Assembly (NCBI GenBank): GCA_965197405.1
Contig: OZ240206.1
Span: forward strand, 2,480,001-2,544,000
DNA from: G965197405 sp965197405
GTDB lineage: Bacteria > Chloroflexota > Dehalococcoidia > Lucifugimonadales > JAGWBF01
Direction: 5' to 3'
DNA: 64,000 nucleotides
The notes below the pieces were generated by a model. The model searched no databases. It saw nothing but the letters and a program-made list of their open reading frames with translations, and was not told where the DNA came from. The first letter of the stretch is position 1; every line of letters begins with the position of its first letter. Shown here in pieces: positions 50,860-59,684 of this stretch. The position numbers and the translations under genes are program-made.

Positions 50860-52020
50860 GTGGCCACCAAGACACCCGAAGAAGCCCGGACCCAAATCGT
50901 GAATATGGTGCGCGAGTTCGCACGGCGAGAGTTGGACCCCATCGTCAGCGAGTACGAGCGCGAAGACATAATCCCCCTCGACGTAATCGAAAAGATGAAG
51001 GACATGGGGCTGTTTGGCATAACTGTCCCCGAAGAGTACGGCGGCATGGGGTTGGACTACACTACCTTCGCCATGATATTCGAGGAGCTTTCCAAGACCT
51101 GGATGAGCATTAGCGGCGTTATAGGGACCCATCACATCATGGAGTACGTGATCGTCAACTTCGGGACGGATGAGCAGAAGCAGCGGTTCCTGCCCGCGAT
51201 GGCCACCGGGGAAAAACGCGGCGGGCTGGCCCTGACGGAGCCCAACGCCGGCAGCGACGTCCAGTCCATAGAGCTTTCTGCCGTGAAGGATGGGGAGGAG
51301 TACGTCATCAACGGCACCAAGATGTTCATCACCAACGGCAGGCATGGCAATACCTTCGCCCTCATGACCAAAACGGACCCCAACGCCGTGCCGGCCCATA
51401 GGGGCATGAGTTGCTTCATTGTGGAAAAAGGGGGGGCAGGTTTCGAGGTAGGCCGAGACCTGGACAAGCTGGGGTATAGGGGTCTGGACACCTGCGAGCT
51501 AATCTTCCAGGACTTTCGTGTGCCGATGGACAACCTGGTGGGTGGTGAAGAAGGGAGAGGGTTCCAGCAGGTCATGGGTGGGCTGGAAACTGGCCGGATC
51601 AACATCGCTGCCAGGGCTGTGGGTGTGGCTACGGCAGCCTTTGAGGCCGCTATCAAGTACGCTCAGCAGAGGAAGACCTTCGGCGTTCCCATCGCCCAGC
51701 ACCAGGCCATCCAACTCAAGCTGGCGGACATGGCGACGAAAATTGAGGCCGCTCGGCTTCTCACATATGAGGCTGCCGCAAAGAAGGACAGGGACGAGCG
51801 GGTTGACCTGGAGGCCGGCATGGCCAAGCTTTTCGCCAGCGAAATCTGCGCCGAAGTGACCATGGAGGCTATGCGCATCCACGGGGGGTACGGCTATATC
51901 AAAGAGTACCCCATCGAGCGTTACTACCGCGACGCGCCCCTTATGATAATTGGCGAGGGCACCAACGAGATTCAGCGCCTGGTCATAGCCCGCCAGCTAT
52001 TGCGGAAATACCAGATATAG
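50860..52020 (+). CDS. Acyl-CoA dehydrogenase
   Basis: 386 residues with all three domains: an N-terminal helical bundle, GLALTEPNAGSDVQS (FAD-binding signature 1), and the C-terminal bundle with FGVPIAQHQAIQLKLADMATKIEAARLL and GGYGYIKEYPIERYYRD. Catalytic Glu366 sits in IGEGTNEIQRLVI. It would oxidise an acyl-CoA to the 2,3-enoyl-CoA, passing electrons to ETF. The start is GTG 50860 with AAGGAGTGA upstream. It is the last gene before a repeat-rich stretch. Confidence 0.93.
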   Translation: MATKTPEEARTQIVNMVREFARRELDPIVSEYEREDIIPLDVIEKMKDMGLFGITVPEEYGGMGLDYTTFAMIFEELSKTWMSISGVIGTHHIMEYVIVNFGTDEQKQRFLPAMATGEKRGGLALTEPNAGSDVQSIELSAVKDGEEYVINGTKMFITNGRHGNTFALMTKTDPNAVPAHRGMSCFIVEKGGAGFEVGRDLDKLGYRGLDTCELIFQDFRVPMDNLVGGEEGRGFQQVMGGLETGRINIAARAVGVATAAFEAAIKYAQQRKTFGVPIAQHQAIQLKLADMATKIEAARLLTYEAAAKKDRDERVDLEAGMAKLFASEICAEVTMEAMRIHGGYGYIKEYPIERYYRDAPLMIIGEGTNEIQRLVIARQLLRKYQI

Positions 52021-52304
52021 TACCCCGCCCGATTCAACCCGGCACATGGCCCAATACGTAGGGGCAACCCGGCAGCGCTGATGATGTCTGACCCATAGCT
52101 AGCAGATGCTCCAATACGTAGGGGCAACCACAACGGTTGCCCTTACAGAGGACGCCCCTGGCCCCGTTGGGGAAGCCCCTTCACTATCATTTTCCGCCAC
52201 GATACGGCGAACGCCCCTAGTCCTGTTTGGGGAAGCCCTCTTCACCATACTTTCCCCCCACGATACAGAGGACGCCCCCGGTCCCGTTTAGGGAAGCCCC
52301 CAGC
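52021..52304 (+). repeat. Short tandem repeat block
   Basis: Two copies of CCAATACGTAGGGGCAACC (near 52051 and 52112), then three imperfect units of about 58-60 bp starting near 52145, 52199 and 52260. Each unit carries a GACGCCCC...GGGGAAGCCC core (CAGAGGACGCCCCTGGCC, CGGCGAACGCCCCTAGTCC, CAGAGGACGCCCCCGGTCC) and a TTTCC stretch. No gene is visible in this 284-bp gap. Confidence 0.65.
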
Positions 52305-53222
52305 CTACCGGGCCGGGGGCCACATCAGCCAGCCACGCCGTCCCGTGTTGCGTACACGGTAGAGTTGACCTTCCAGAGTGGTCATGTACAGGGTGCGCAG
52401 GTTGGCGTCTCCGAAGGCGCAGTTGGTCGGCATGTCCACCCCGACGGGCATGGGGTGGGTTTCCAGGACGCGACCGGACGGGGCGAAAACGTACAGCATG
52501 GGGCCGGGGCCGCTGCGTCCCCAGCCGGCGGTGGCGATGATGTTCCCATCGGAGTCGAAGCACATGCCGTCTATGCCCCGCTGAGGCCCCCGGTGGTCCT
52601 CCCCGAACTGGTGCAACAGCGTGTATGGGCCGAGAGAGCCGTCGTCCAGGATGGGGTATGCCCTGAGCTCTCGTATCCTCCCTGCCTCGGAGTGGCTCTG
52701 GGCCACGTACAGGGTCCGCTCATCGGGAGATACCAGGATGCCGTTGGGCTTGGTGCAGTCGTAGGTCGCCCGCGTTAGCGACCAACTGCCGTCGGGCTGA
52801 GGGTCCGCTCGCAAGACCTCCTCGTGGCCCACCTCCATTCGCTCGCTGGGGTCAATGTTGCCCTCGTTCCAGGGGTTGGTGAACCATATGCGGCCCTGGC
52901 GGTCTATGGCCAGGTCGTTGGGCGTGTTGATGCGCTGCCCGTCAAGTCTATCCACAATAACCGTGGTGCTGCCGTCAGGCTCGAAACGTATAATTGACCT
53001 GCCGCCGGAGCAGCAGCCGTACAGACGGCCGGTCGAGTCGAAGGCCAGGCCGTTGGTGCGGTTGGTGCCCGTCCGGTACTCCACGCACGACCCCGTCTGC
53101 GGGTCATAGCGCATAATCCGGCTCCGGGAAATGTGGGTGAAAAGCAGGGAACTCCCGTCCCAGGCGGGGCCTTCCGTTAGGCGGTCATATGGTCCCGCGA
53201 CTAGCTCGAACTCCCAGTCCAT
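52305..53222 (-). CDS. SMP-30/gluconolactonase-family protein
   Basis: 305 residues forming a six-bladed propeller. The calcium-site segments are EGPAWDG at the start, INTPNDLAIDRQGRIWFTN, KPNGILVSPDERTLYV and GIDGMCFDSDGNIIATAG. Family members are sugar lactonases or other lactone/ester hydrolases. ATG 53222 has AAGGAGGG upstream; the longer frame to 53246 adds an implausible leader. Downstream of the dehydrogenase at 53254, it may hydrolyse a lactone formed in the same pathway. Confidence 0.87.
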   Translation of the reverse strand: MDWEFELVAGPYDRLTEGPAWDGSSLLFTHISRSRIMRYDPQTGSCVEYRTGTNRTNGLAFDSTGRLYGCCSGGRSIIRFEPDGSTTVIVDRLDGQRINTPNDLAIDRQGRIWFTNPWNEGNIDPSERMEVGHEEVLRADPQPDGSWSLTRATYDCTKPNGILVSPDERTLYVAQSHSEAGRIRELRAYPILDDGSLGPYTLLHQFGEDHRGPQRGIDGMCFDSDGNIIATAGWGRSGPGPMLYVFAPSGRVLETHPMPVGVDMPTNCAFGDANLRTLYMTTLEGQLYRVRNTGRRGWLMWPPAR

Positions 53223-53253
53223 AGCTCCCTCCTTCTGGATATTCACGCGTTTA

Positions 53254-54168
53254 CTATGGGGTGCTCTGTGGGCCGCGCGCCTCCACTCCGGCCCACTGCT
53301 CCATAGCCTTGGCCACGCCTATGTTGGGGGTCTTGGCTCCGATTTCGTCGGAAATGCGCATCAAAAGCTGGTGCATGAGATTGGCTATGAACATGGGGAC
53401 CTCCTGGTCCTTGCCGATGCCACATGCAGTAGCCAGGTCCTTCACTATGAGCTCCATGGCCATGCCGCCGCGATAGCTGAAGTCCCCCTTCAGGACGAAG
53501 TTGGGAATACGCTCCTCGGTGGCCCGGCTGCGGCCGCTGCTGGCGTTAAAGGCTGCCACCACCTTTTCGGGGTCCAGCCCCGCCTTGGTGGCCACCACCA
53601 GGGCCTCGGAAGCGGCTGCCAGGTTGGTCGCGGCCAGGAAGTTGTTGAGGGCCTTGGTCATGTGCCCGGCACCGATAGGCCCCATGTGGTACAGGTTGGA
53701 GCCTATCTTTTCCAGGACGGGCCTCGCCCGCTCGAAGACTGCCCCGTCTCCTCCAATCATAATGCCCAGTGTGGCGGCCTCCGCCCCTGGGACGCCGCCG
53801 CTCACCCCGGCGTCTATGAAGTGTATGCCCTTTTCCGCCAGCCGGCTGCATATAGTGGCCGTATGGGGCGGATTGCCACTGGTCAGGTCCACCACTATCG
53901 TGCCCGGCTCCGCTCCCTCTGCGATGCCCTTCTCGCCCAGCGTTACCTCCTCCACCACGGGCGAGTTGGGCAGAGACAGCAGGATGGTCTTGCACTGGGA
54001 TGCCACCTCCCTGGGCGAGGCGGCTGCCTCTGCTCCCTCCCTGAGCAGGGCGTCCATCTGGGAAGGACGTGTGTCGTACACCACCAGGGGGTAGCCGGAG
54101 CGCAGCACGTTCAGAGCCATAGGTGTGCCTATGTTCCCGATGCCTATGAACCCCACCTTGTCGGGCAT
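53254..54168 (-). CDS. 3-hydroxyisobutyrate dehydrogenase-family oxidoreductase
   Basis: 304 residues. NAD(P)-binding GFIGIGNIGTPMALNV at the N-terminus, DAGVSGGVPGAEAATLGIM (substrate loop), and the catalytic Lys in GAGHMTKALNNF, then a helical C-terminal domain. It oxidises beta-hydroxy acids or reduces the corresponding semialdehydes. The specific acid is not clear. It lies 31 bp upstream of the SMP-30 gene on the same strand. A repeat lies between it and the gamma-glutamyltransferase. Confidence 0.9.
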   Translation of the reverse strand: MPDKVGFIGIGNIGTPMALNVLRSGYPLVVYDTRPSQMDALLREGAEAAASPREVASQCKTILLSLPNSPVVEEVTLGEKGIAEGAEPGTIVVDLTSGNPPHTATICSRLAEKGIHFIDAGVSGGVPGAEAATLGIMIGGDGAVFERARPVLEKIGSNLYHMGPIGAGHMTKALNNFLAATNLAAASEALVVATKAGLDPEKVVAAFNASSGRSRATEERIPNFVLKGDFSYRGGMAMELIVKDLATACGIGKDQEVPMFIANLMHQLLMRISDEIGAKTPNIGVAKAMEQWAGVEARGPQSTP

Positions 54169-54189
54169 CTCTCTCCTTTCAAAGGGTGT

Positions 54190-54311
54190 TTACAAAGTCC
54201 CCTCTCCCCTCCGCGGGAGAGGGCTAGGGTGAGGGGGAGTTGTCCCGACACCCTCACCTCAATCCTCTCCCGTCAAGGGAGAGGAGGCCCTATGGCAACG
54301 CCTTTGGAAAT
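54190..54311 (-). repeat. Dispersed GGGAGAGGATTGAGG repeat, copy 3
   Basis: Reads on the reverse strand TTTCCAAAGGCGTTGCCATA, then GGGCCTCCTCTCCCTTGACG, GGGAGAGGATTGAGGTGAGGG. It nearly matches the left part of 32254-32404 with opposite orientation. It lies in the 177-bp gap between the dehydrogenase and the gamma-glutamyltransferase genes. Confidence 0.75.
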
Positions 54312-54345
54312 ACCTTCTCAGACTTGTGTGAATGTCCGAGTCGAG

Positions 54346-55941
54346 TCACCAGCCTATGGCGCAGCCGTCCTTGCGAGGCTCGGAGCCGCCACTTAAAACC
54401 CCTGTATCCATATCCCGCTCGATGATCTGTCCCCCGCCCATGATGTACCGGCCATACCCCTCCACCAGAAACGCGTCGTGCCCCCTGCTCCGGAGGTCCT
54501 CAAAGGCGCTCTTCGGGATGCCCTCCTCCAGGGCCACTCCGCCGCTCAGCTGCACGCTGAAGCGCAGGGCATTCAGCGTCGCCTGGGGGTCCATGCCGAA
54601 GTCAACCATGTTTACCATGACCTGCAGATGGCCCTGAGGCTGCTGGAACATTCCCATGACGCCGAAGGTCAGCCATAGCTCGCCGTTCCGGGTGGCCAGA
54701 GCGGGAATGATGGTATGGTAGGGCCTCTTGCCCGGTTCCAGGGCGTTGGGGTGGGTCGGGTCCAGCGAGAACAGGGAGCCCCGGTTCTGGAGCGCCACGC
54801 CGGTCCCCGGCACGACCAGACCCGTGCCGAACTTCTCATAGAGGCTGTTTATCAGGGAGCAGGCGTTGCCCTGCCCGTCCACACAGGACACGTACACCGT
54901 GTCGCTGCCAATCTTGACATCCCCCGGGATGACTTGCGAGAGGGCGCGGTCTTTTTTGACGAGGGAGCGACGCTTTTCCGCGTACCTTTTGGACAGTAGC
55001 TCCTCGGTAGGGACCTGGGCTTTGCGGGGGTCGGCGATGTAGCGAAGGGCGTCGGCGAAGGACAATCGCATTGATTCTATGAGATGGTGGTAGGTATCGG
55101 GTGTCTGATACCCCATTCCCTTGATGTCAAAGCCCTCTGCGATGTTCAACGCCATCAGAGCGGCCAGACCGTGATCATTGGGGGGGCACTCCCAGCACGT
55201 CACGCCTCGGTAGTCCGTAGAGATAGGTTCGTCCCAGTCGGAGGTGTGGGAGGCCATGTCCCCGGCGGAGAGCCATCCGCCCTGCTCCTGGACGAAGGCA
55301 GCCGTCTTCTCCGCCAACTCACCCTTGTAGAAGGCTTCAGGCCCGCCCTCTGCGATGGTCCGGAGGGTCCTGCCCAGCTCCGGCAGACGCACTATCTCGC
55401 CGTGCCTTGGGGCACGCCCGTCGAGCATAAGCTCCGCGCCCGAGGGGCGCTGGGAGAGCTTGTCTACCTCGGTAGCCCACAGCCATGAGTTCATATCCGA
55501 GACGGGATAACCCTCCTCCGCATACTCTATCGCCGGCTTCAGGACGTGGGCCAGGGGCATGGAGCCATAGCCCTCGAGGAGGGTGTTCCAGCCGTCCACG
55601 GTCCCGGGCACGGTCACCGCGTAGGGGCTGAGATACGGGACCTCCGTCAGACCCTTGCGCTTCAGCTCGTCTATGGAGGCGGCTGCAGCGGCGCGACCAC
55701 TGCCGTTGAGGGACCGTACTTGCTTCTCTCTGTCCATCCATACCAGGGCGAACAGGTCGCCCCCTATCCCCGTATAGAAAGGCTCCACCACGCTCAGGGC
55801 TGCTGCCGCCGTCACCGCTGCGTCCACGGCATTGCCGCCCTCCATCAATGTCCGAAGGCCGGCGATGGCCGCCAAGGGCTGGCTGGTAGCTATCATTCCC
55901 CGGCATGCATGGACTGTCGAACGACGAGAATCGAAAAACAT
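54346..55941 (-). CDS. Gamma-glutamyltransferase family protein
   Basis: About 531 residues. The N-terminal TSQPLAAIAGLRTLMEGGNAVDAAV, GIGGDLFALVW and GYQTPDTYHHLIESMRLSFAD segments precede the autoprocessing site, where Thr348 of GSDTVYVSCVDGQGNACS becomes the nucleophile; RPYHTIIPAL follows. There is no signal peptide, so the enzyme is predicted to be cytoplasmic, unlike classical glutathione-degrading forms. Many such proteins act on gamma-glutamyl or other amides. ATG 55941 is preferred, with GAGAAAGGA 8 nt upstream. Confidence 0.9.
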   Translation of the reverse strand: MFFDSRRSTVHACRGMIATSQPLAAIAGLRTLMEGGNAVDAAVTAAAALSVVEPFYTGIGGDLFALVWMDREKQVRSLNGSGRAAAAASIDELKRKGLTEVPYLSPYAVTVPGTVDGWNTLLEGYGSMPLAHVLKPAIEYAEEGYPVSDMNSWLWATEVDKLSQRPSGAELMLDGRAPRHGEIVRLPELGRTLRTIAEGGPEAFYKGELAEKTAAFVQEQGGWLSAGDMASHTSDWDEPISTDYRGVTCWECPPNDHGLAALMALNIAEGFDIKGMGYQTPDTYHHLIESMRLSFADALRYIADPRKAQVPTEELLSKRYAEKRRSLVKKDRALSQVIPGDVKIGSDTVYVSCVDGQGNACSLINSLYEKFGTGLVVPGTGVALQNRGSLFSLDPTHPNALEPGKRPYHTIIPALATRNGELWLTFGVMGMFQQPQGHLQVMVNMVDFGMDPQATLNALRFSVQLSGGVALEEGIPKSAFEDLRSRGHDAFLVEGYGRYIMGGGQIIERDMDTGVLSGGSEPRKDGCAIGW

Positions 55942-56127
55942 CTGCGGTCCTTTCTCTGCTCTCATCTCGATGGCTGGAGGATGAGGTCTGATGCCGTCTG
56001 GTATGCGACCTGCAATATGCTGCTGCGGTCCGGTCTTCAGAAGACAGGAGACCAAGCGTGGTATATGGTATCATACTTCCCATTGCGAAGTAAGGCTCTC
56101 ATCTCTTGTCACGGGGCCTTTTGATTC

Positions 56128-56156
56128 TTGACGCTGGCTGTGATGGGGATTAATCT
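56128..56156 (+). promoter_or_regulatory. Putative sigma-70-type promoter of the rhodanese gene
   Basis: TTGACG (56128-56133), 17 nt, TAATCT (56151-56156). It lies about 84 bp before the rhodanese ATG. The rest of the 298-bp gap shows no gene. Confidence 0.55.
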
Positions 56157-56239
56157 GGTAAAGCCCACCGACAAGAGGCCCGCCAGCCGGAGGGCACAGC
56201 GCGGGCGCGGGAGAAGGGCGAGGCTCGAAAGGAGAAACT

Positions 56240-57073
56240 ATGGCAGAGCAACAGGGAGAGGGGTACGAGTTCCCTGAGTTCCTGGCGGATACGGAGTGGT
56301 TGACGGAGCACCTTAACGACGACAACCTGCGAATAGTGGATACCGACGTGCTGGACGCCTATCGGCGCGGCCATATACCCGGGGCGGTGCTGGTCTCTGA
56401 CAACTACGAGAAGGACCCGGATACGGACCGGGTCCACGTCCTGCCACCCGAGAAGTTTGCCGAGATGATGGAGTCCCTGAGCATCGGCGACGACACCCTT
56501 GTGGTGGCCTACGATAACTCCAGGTCTCTATACGCGGGGCGGTTGTGGTGGGCGCTGACCTATTACGGCCACCGGAACGTGAAGGTGCTGGACGGCGGCT
56601 GGAGGAAGTGGGTCGGCGAGGGCAGACCGACCAGCATACGTTCCGGTCAGGCACGAGCAGGTGGGCGGTTTACCCCAAAGACCGACCCGTCCCTGATAAT
56701 CACCACCGAGCAACTGAAGGAGGCCTACGACAAGCCCGGGGTCGCGGTCTGGGACGTACGCAGCCACGGCGAATATACCGGGGAGAACACGCGGGGCAAC
56801 AGGCGTCCGGGCCATATCCCCGGTGCCGCGCACCTGGAATGGCTGGAGATGATGGATGATACGACTCACACCTTCAAGCCGGCGGGGGAGATGAGGCGCA
56901 TCCTGGAGTCCAAGGGGATTACACCGGAAAAGGAAGTGGTGACCCATTGACAGGCTGGCATCCGTGCGGGGCACGGTACGCTAGTGCTGAAGCTGCTGGG
57001 CTACGACAAGGCCCGCAACTACGACGCCTCCTGGTCCGAATGGGGGAACCGGGACGACACGCCCATAGAGTAG
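56240..57073 (+). CDS. Rhodanese (thiosulfate/3-mercaptopyruvate sulfurtransferase) with in-frame TGA at the catalytic Cys; candidate selenoprotein
   Basis: The frame from ATG 56240 (GGAGAAAC upstream) encodes two rhodanese domains: an inactive first one (RIVDTDVLDAYRRGHIPGAV to DGGWRKWVGEG) and a second (VAVWDVRSHGEYTGEN, RRPGHIPGAAHLEW). It reads VVTH then TGA (56948-56950), then QAGIRAGHGTLVLKLLGYD and the family end NYDASWSEWGN in the same frame, stopping at TAG 57071. The TGA takes exactly the place of the active-site Cys (position 237 of 277). A hairpin CCGTGC-GGG-GCACGG follows at 56962-56976. Selenocysteine insertion is the favoured reading; a nonsense mutation is the alternative. Confidence 0.75.
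56962..56976 (+). promoter_or_regulatory. Candidate bacterial SECIS hairpin
   Basis: A perfect 6-bp stem CCGTGC/GCACGG with a GGG triloop starts 11 nt after the TGA; a weaker lower stem (GGC with GCT) may extend it. Bacterial SECIS elements are short stem-loops right after the UGA with G in the apical loop, and this fits in position and loop bases. It lies inside the coding sequence, as expected. Confidence 0.5.
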
Positions 57074-57222
57074 GTCGCTACTATGAAAATACCTTTCGTC
57101 ATATCTGCCTGCGGCAGACAGGTGCAGCAGGCAGGAGACCTCTCGCTCCGCTCGGGGTGACAACGGCCAATGACTCAATTTGAAATTATCTAGCTTGAAT
57201 AGACTTTCAGGCCTGAAAATTA

Positions 57223-57582
57223 CTAACAAGCCTTCTCTAAATTCAGAATCCGCTCAACAAAGGCCCTCACTATAGGACGACCAGTCGCTATCTCATAATC
57301 CTCAAGGAAATTATTATAGAAATTCTTGTGAAAGTGTCGCGCCTCTGAAACTGCTCCGGCTAAGCTCGAATCATTAAGCTCCTTAACCAATTGCTCACCA
57401 GCCTCGATTGTCTTTCTATGAGTCCCATACTCCCATCCCCTTACCTGAGCTAAAGCTGTCACAGCATGGGAAAAGGCTCCCCAAAGTTTCTCGGAACCCT
57501 GCAGGATATCCCCATCGGCAAACTCCCTATCCGACTCATCCAGAAACTCATAGGCTGTCCGTATATGCTCCTGCGCGACCAT
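57223..57582 (-). CDS. HEPN/PaREP1-like small protein
   Basis: 119 residues, all-helical. HIRTAYEFLDESDREFADGD, ILQGSEKLWGAFSHAVTALAQ and the later ARHFHKNFYNNFLEDYEI resemble PaREP1/HEPN-type proteins, some of which are RNases or partners of nucleotidyltransferases in toxin-antitoxin pairs. No partner gene is next to it. The region is clearly richer in A and T than its neighbours, which suggests recent transfer. No good ribosome site is seen before ATG 57582. Repeats lie on both sides. Confidence 0.65.
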   Translation of the reverse strand: MVAQEHIRTAYEFLDESDREFADGDILQGSEKLWGAFSHAVTALAQVRGWEYGTHRKTIEAGEQLVKELNDSSLAGAVSEARHFHKNFYNNFLEDYEIATGRPIVRAFVERILNLEKAC

Positions 57583-57653
57583 AACTTCTTCTGCTTTAGA
57601 CCCTCCAGCCGAAAATCTAGGGCGTGTTCACGTTTCCTCGTCGCTCCCCCCAC

Positions 57654-57799
57654 TGTCATTCCGAAAGAGCGAAGCGACTGAGGAATCTAAAGTCCATGCT
57701 CATAAAGCCGGTCTGGCAATGCTATGTGTGTCCGTCGCCGGAATGGCACCATGATCGTGAAGAGGCTCTTTAGATTCCTCACTGCGTTCGGAATGACAT
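57654..57799 (+). repeat. Dispersed GTCATTCCGA inverted repeat, copy 4
   Basis: Left arm TGTCATTCCGAAAGAGCGAA followed by GCGACTGAGGAATCTAAAG, right arm TTTAGATTCCTCACTGCG and TTCGGAATGACA. About 146 bp. The rest of the 371-bp gap up to the hydantoinase gene shows no gene. A partial right arm of the same family lies at 57140-57165. Confidence 0.75.
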
Positions 57800-57953
57800 G
57801 ATGCAGGCATTTCGGGACGCCTTGCGCTCCTTTGCGTGAACATGCACTAAATCCATGCTATGAAAGGGACCTGTAGCCAGTCGGCATCCCTTCTATCGAG
57901 CATGGCGGCGTTCCTGACGACGCGCCTGGTCGCCATGTCATGGCCCCGTCCTG

Positions 57954-59684
57954 CTACCCCTGCCTCATCCCGGACCGTAGCTCCTCGGTTGCTTTGAGGT
58001 CCAGCTGCAGGTTGTCGGGGTCTATGACCACCCCGTACTCCCGGCGAGCGTAGCCCACCGTGAGCTTCTCCTGCTGGACATCTTCCAGGACTGCGTAAAC
58101 GTCCCGCTCCAGTGGGTCGCCATAACCTCCCGCTCCGGCCTGGATAAGGCGGTATACGTCCCCCTTTTTCAGGGTCATCAGGTATTTCCCCGGAAGCTCC
58201 CTGTTCTCCGTGTCCGGGTTCAAGTAGTTTTGGGTCGGTGTGCCGGGCTTGCCGCCCTCCGCTCCCCAGGGCAGAAAGTCGTGCCGGTCCGAGCGTAGCT
58301 GAAAGGTGGCCTCATCAGCCAAGACGCGAAACTCCCGGACCATCCCCAGGCCGCCTCGGTACTCCCCCGCGCCCCCCGTGTCGGGGACAAGGCCGTACCT
58401 CTCGATGAGCAGGGGCTGGTCGGCCTCGATGCTCTCGATGGGCGTGTTGGCCATGTTGTGGATGGGCGCGGCCAGCCCATCGGCGCCGTCCATATGGGGA
58501 CCAGCGCCCCGGGGGCCGTCGTTGTTGAACTCCAGGTATACCCACGCCTTGCGGTTGGAATCGTACCCCCCGAAGCTGAGACCCACCTCGCCACCGCCCC
58601 AGGCGGCGGGGACCTTGCCGGGCAGCGCTTGTGTCATGGCCCCGAAGAGGGCGTGGCATATGCGAAAGCCCGCCAAGCCCCTGGCTGCAACGGGAGCCGG
58701 GTGCTGGGGGTTGACGAAGCAGCCCTCGGGGGCCGTTATCCTGAAGGGCCGGAAGAAGCCGCTGTTGGACTGGATGGCCGGGTCTATGAGGCACTTCATC
58801 ACCGCGTAGACCTGGGACTTGGTATAGGCGAAGTTGGGGTTTATGGAACCTTTGGCCTGGGGGGAAGTGCCGTCGAAGTTGACATAGACCTCGTCACCCT
58901 CAATCTTGACCTGGGCGTGGATGGCTATAGGCCGGAGGTCTATGCCGTCGTTGTCTATGTAGTCGGTGAACTCCCATTCCCCGTGAGGCAGGGCGGCTAT
59001 CTCGGCCCTGGTGAGGCGCTCGGTGGTATCCAGGATGTCGGCCATGTAGGTCTTCATCTCTTCCAAGCCGTACTCGCTCACCAAGCGCAGCAGGTCTCGC
59101 TCTCCGAACTTGACCGCGGCCAAGAGGGCCTGCACGTCTCCCAGCACTTTATCGGGGACCCGCACGTTCTTTTCCAGGATGCGCCACACGGCGCGGTTCA
59201 GGACTCCTCCCTCGTAGAGCTTCAGGGGAGGCAGCAGCAGCCCTTCCTGGTACAGCTCCGTGTTGTCGCAGGCGTTGCCCCCGGCCACTCTGCCGCCGAT
59301 GTCCGTCTGGTGGCCGATGCAGCAGCTCCAGCCCACCAGGGTGTCGTAGGCGAAGATGGGCTTGAAGAGGAAGATGTCGGGCAGGTGGCTGCCGCCTTCG
59401 TAGGGGTCATTGTTGGCGAATATGTCCTCGGGATGCACGTCATCGCCAAAGGCGTTCATCACACCCTCCAAGGCCGGGGCCATGGAACCCAGGTGAGCGG
59501 GCAGGGTCAGTCCCTGGGCGACCTGCTGACCATCGGCGGTGAAGAGGGCGGTGGAGAAGTCCATCCCGTGCTTGATTACCGCGGATCGGGCGGTGCGCAC
59601 CACCGTCAAGGCCATGGTGTCGGCGGTGCTCATCAGGGCGTTCTTGATAATCTCACGGGTTACCGGGTCTGCGCTCCTCTGCAT
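57954..59684 (-). CDS. Hydantoinase B/oxoprolinase-family protein
   Basis: About 576 residues from ATG 59684 (AAGGAGAGG upstream). ITREIIKNAL-type start (VTREIIKNALMSTADTMALT), AHLGSMAPAL, NDPYEGGSHLPDIFLFKPIF and GHQTDIGG are typical of the hyuB/oxoprolinase beta part, ending in GGAGEYRGGLGMVREFRV. With the A subunit encoded upstream it would form an ATP-dependent N-methylhydantoinase, 5-oxoprolinase or acetone-carboxylase-like enzyme. The substrate is unknown. A repeat lies between it and the A gene. Confidence 0.9.
   Translation of the reverse strand: MQRSADPVTREIIKNALMSTADTMALTVVRTARSAVIKHGMDFSTALFTADGQQVAQGLTLPAHLGSMAPALEGVMNAFGDDVHPEDIFANNDPYEGGSHLPDIFLFKPIFAYDTLVGWSCCIGHQTDIGGRVAGGNACDNTELYQEGLLLPPLKLYEGGVLNRAVWRILEKNVRVPDKVLGDVQALLAAVKFGERDLLRLVSEYGLEEMKTYMADILDTTERLTRAEIAALPHGEWEFTDYIDNDGIDLRPIAIHAQVKIEGDEVYVNFDGTSPQAKGSINPNFAYTKSQVYAVMKCLIDPAIQSNSGFFRPFRITAPEGCFVNPQHPAPVAARGLAGFRICHALFGAMTQALPGKVPAAWGGGEVGLSFGGYDSNRKAWVYLEFNNDGPRGAGPHMDGADGLAAPIHNMANTPIESIEADQPLLIERYGLVPDTGGAGEYRGGLGMVREFRVLADEATFQLRSDRHDFLPWGAEGGKPGTPTQNYLNPDTENRELPGKYLMTLKKGDVYRLIQAGAGGYGDPLERDVYAVLEDVQQEKLTVGYARREYGVVIDPDNLQLDLKATEELRSGMRQG

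Noticed and set aside
52021..52304. CRISPR array
   Set aside because: Units of about 60 bp are contiguous and diverged, without unique spacers between identical repeats, and no cas genes are near.
53131..54396. Open frame of 421 codons on the plus strand
   Set aside because: It is antisense to the 3-hydroxyisobutyrate dehydrogenase-like gene and ends in a repeat.
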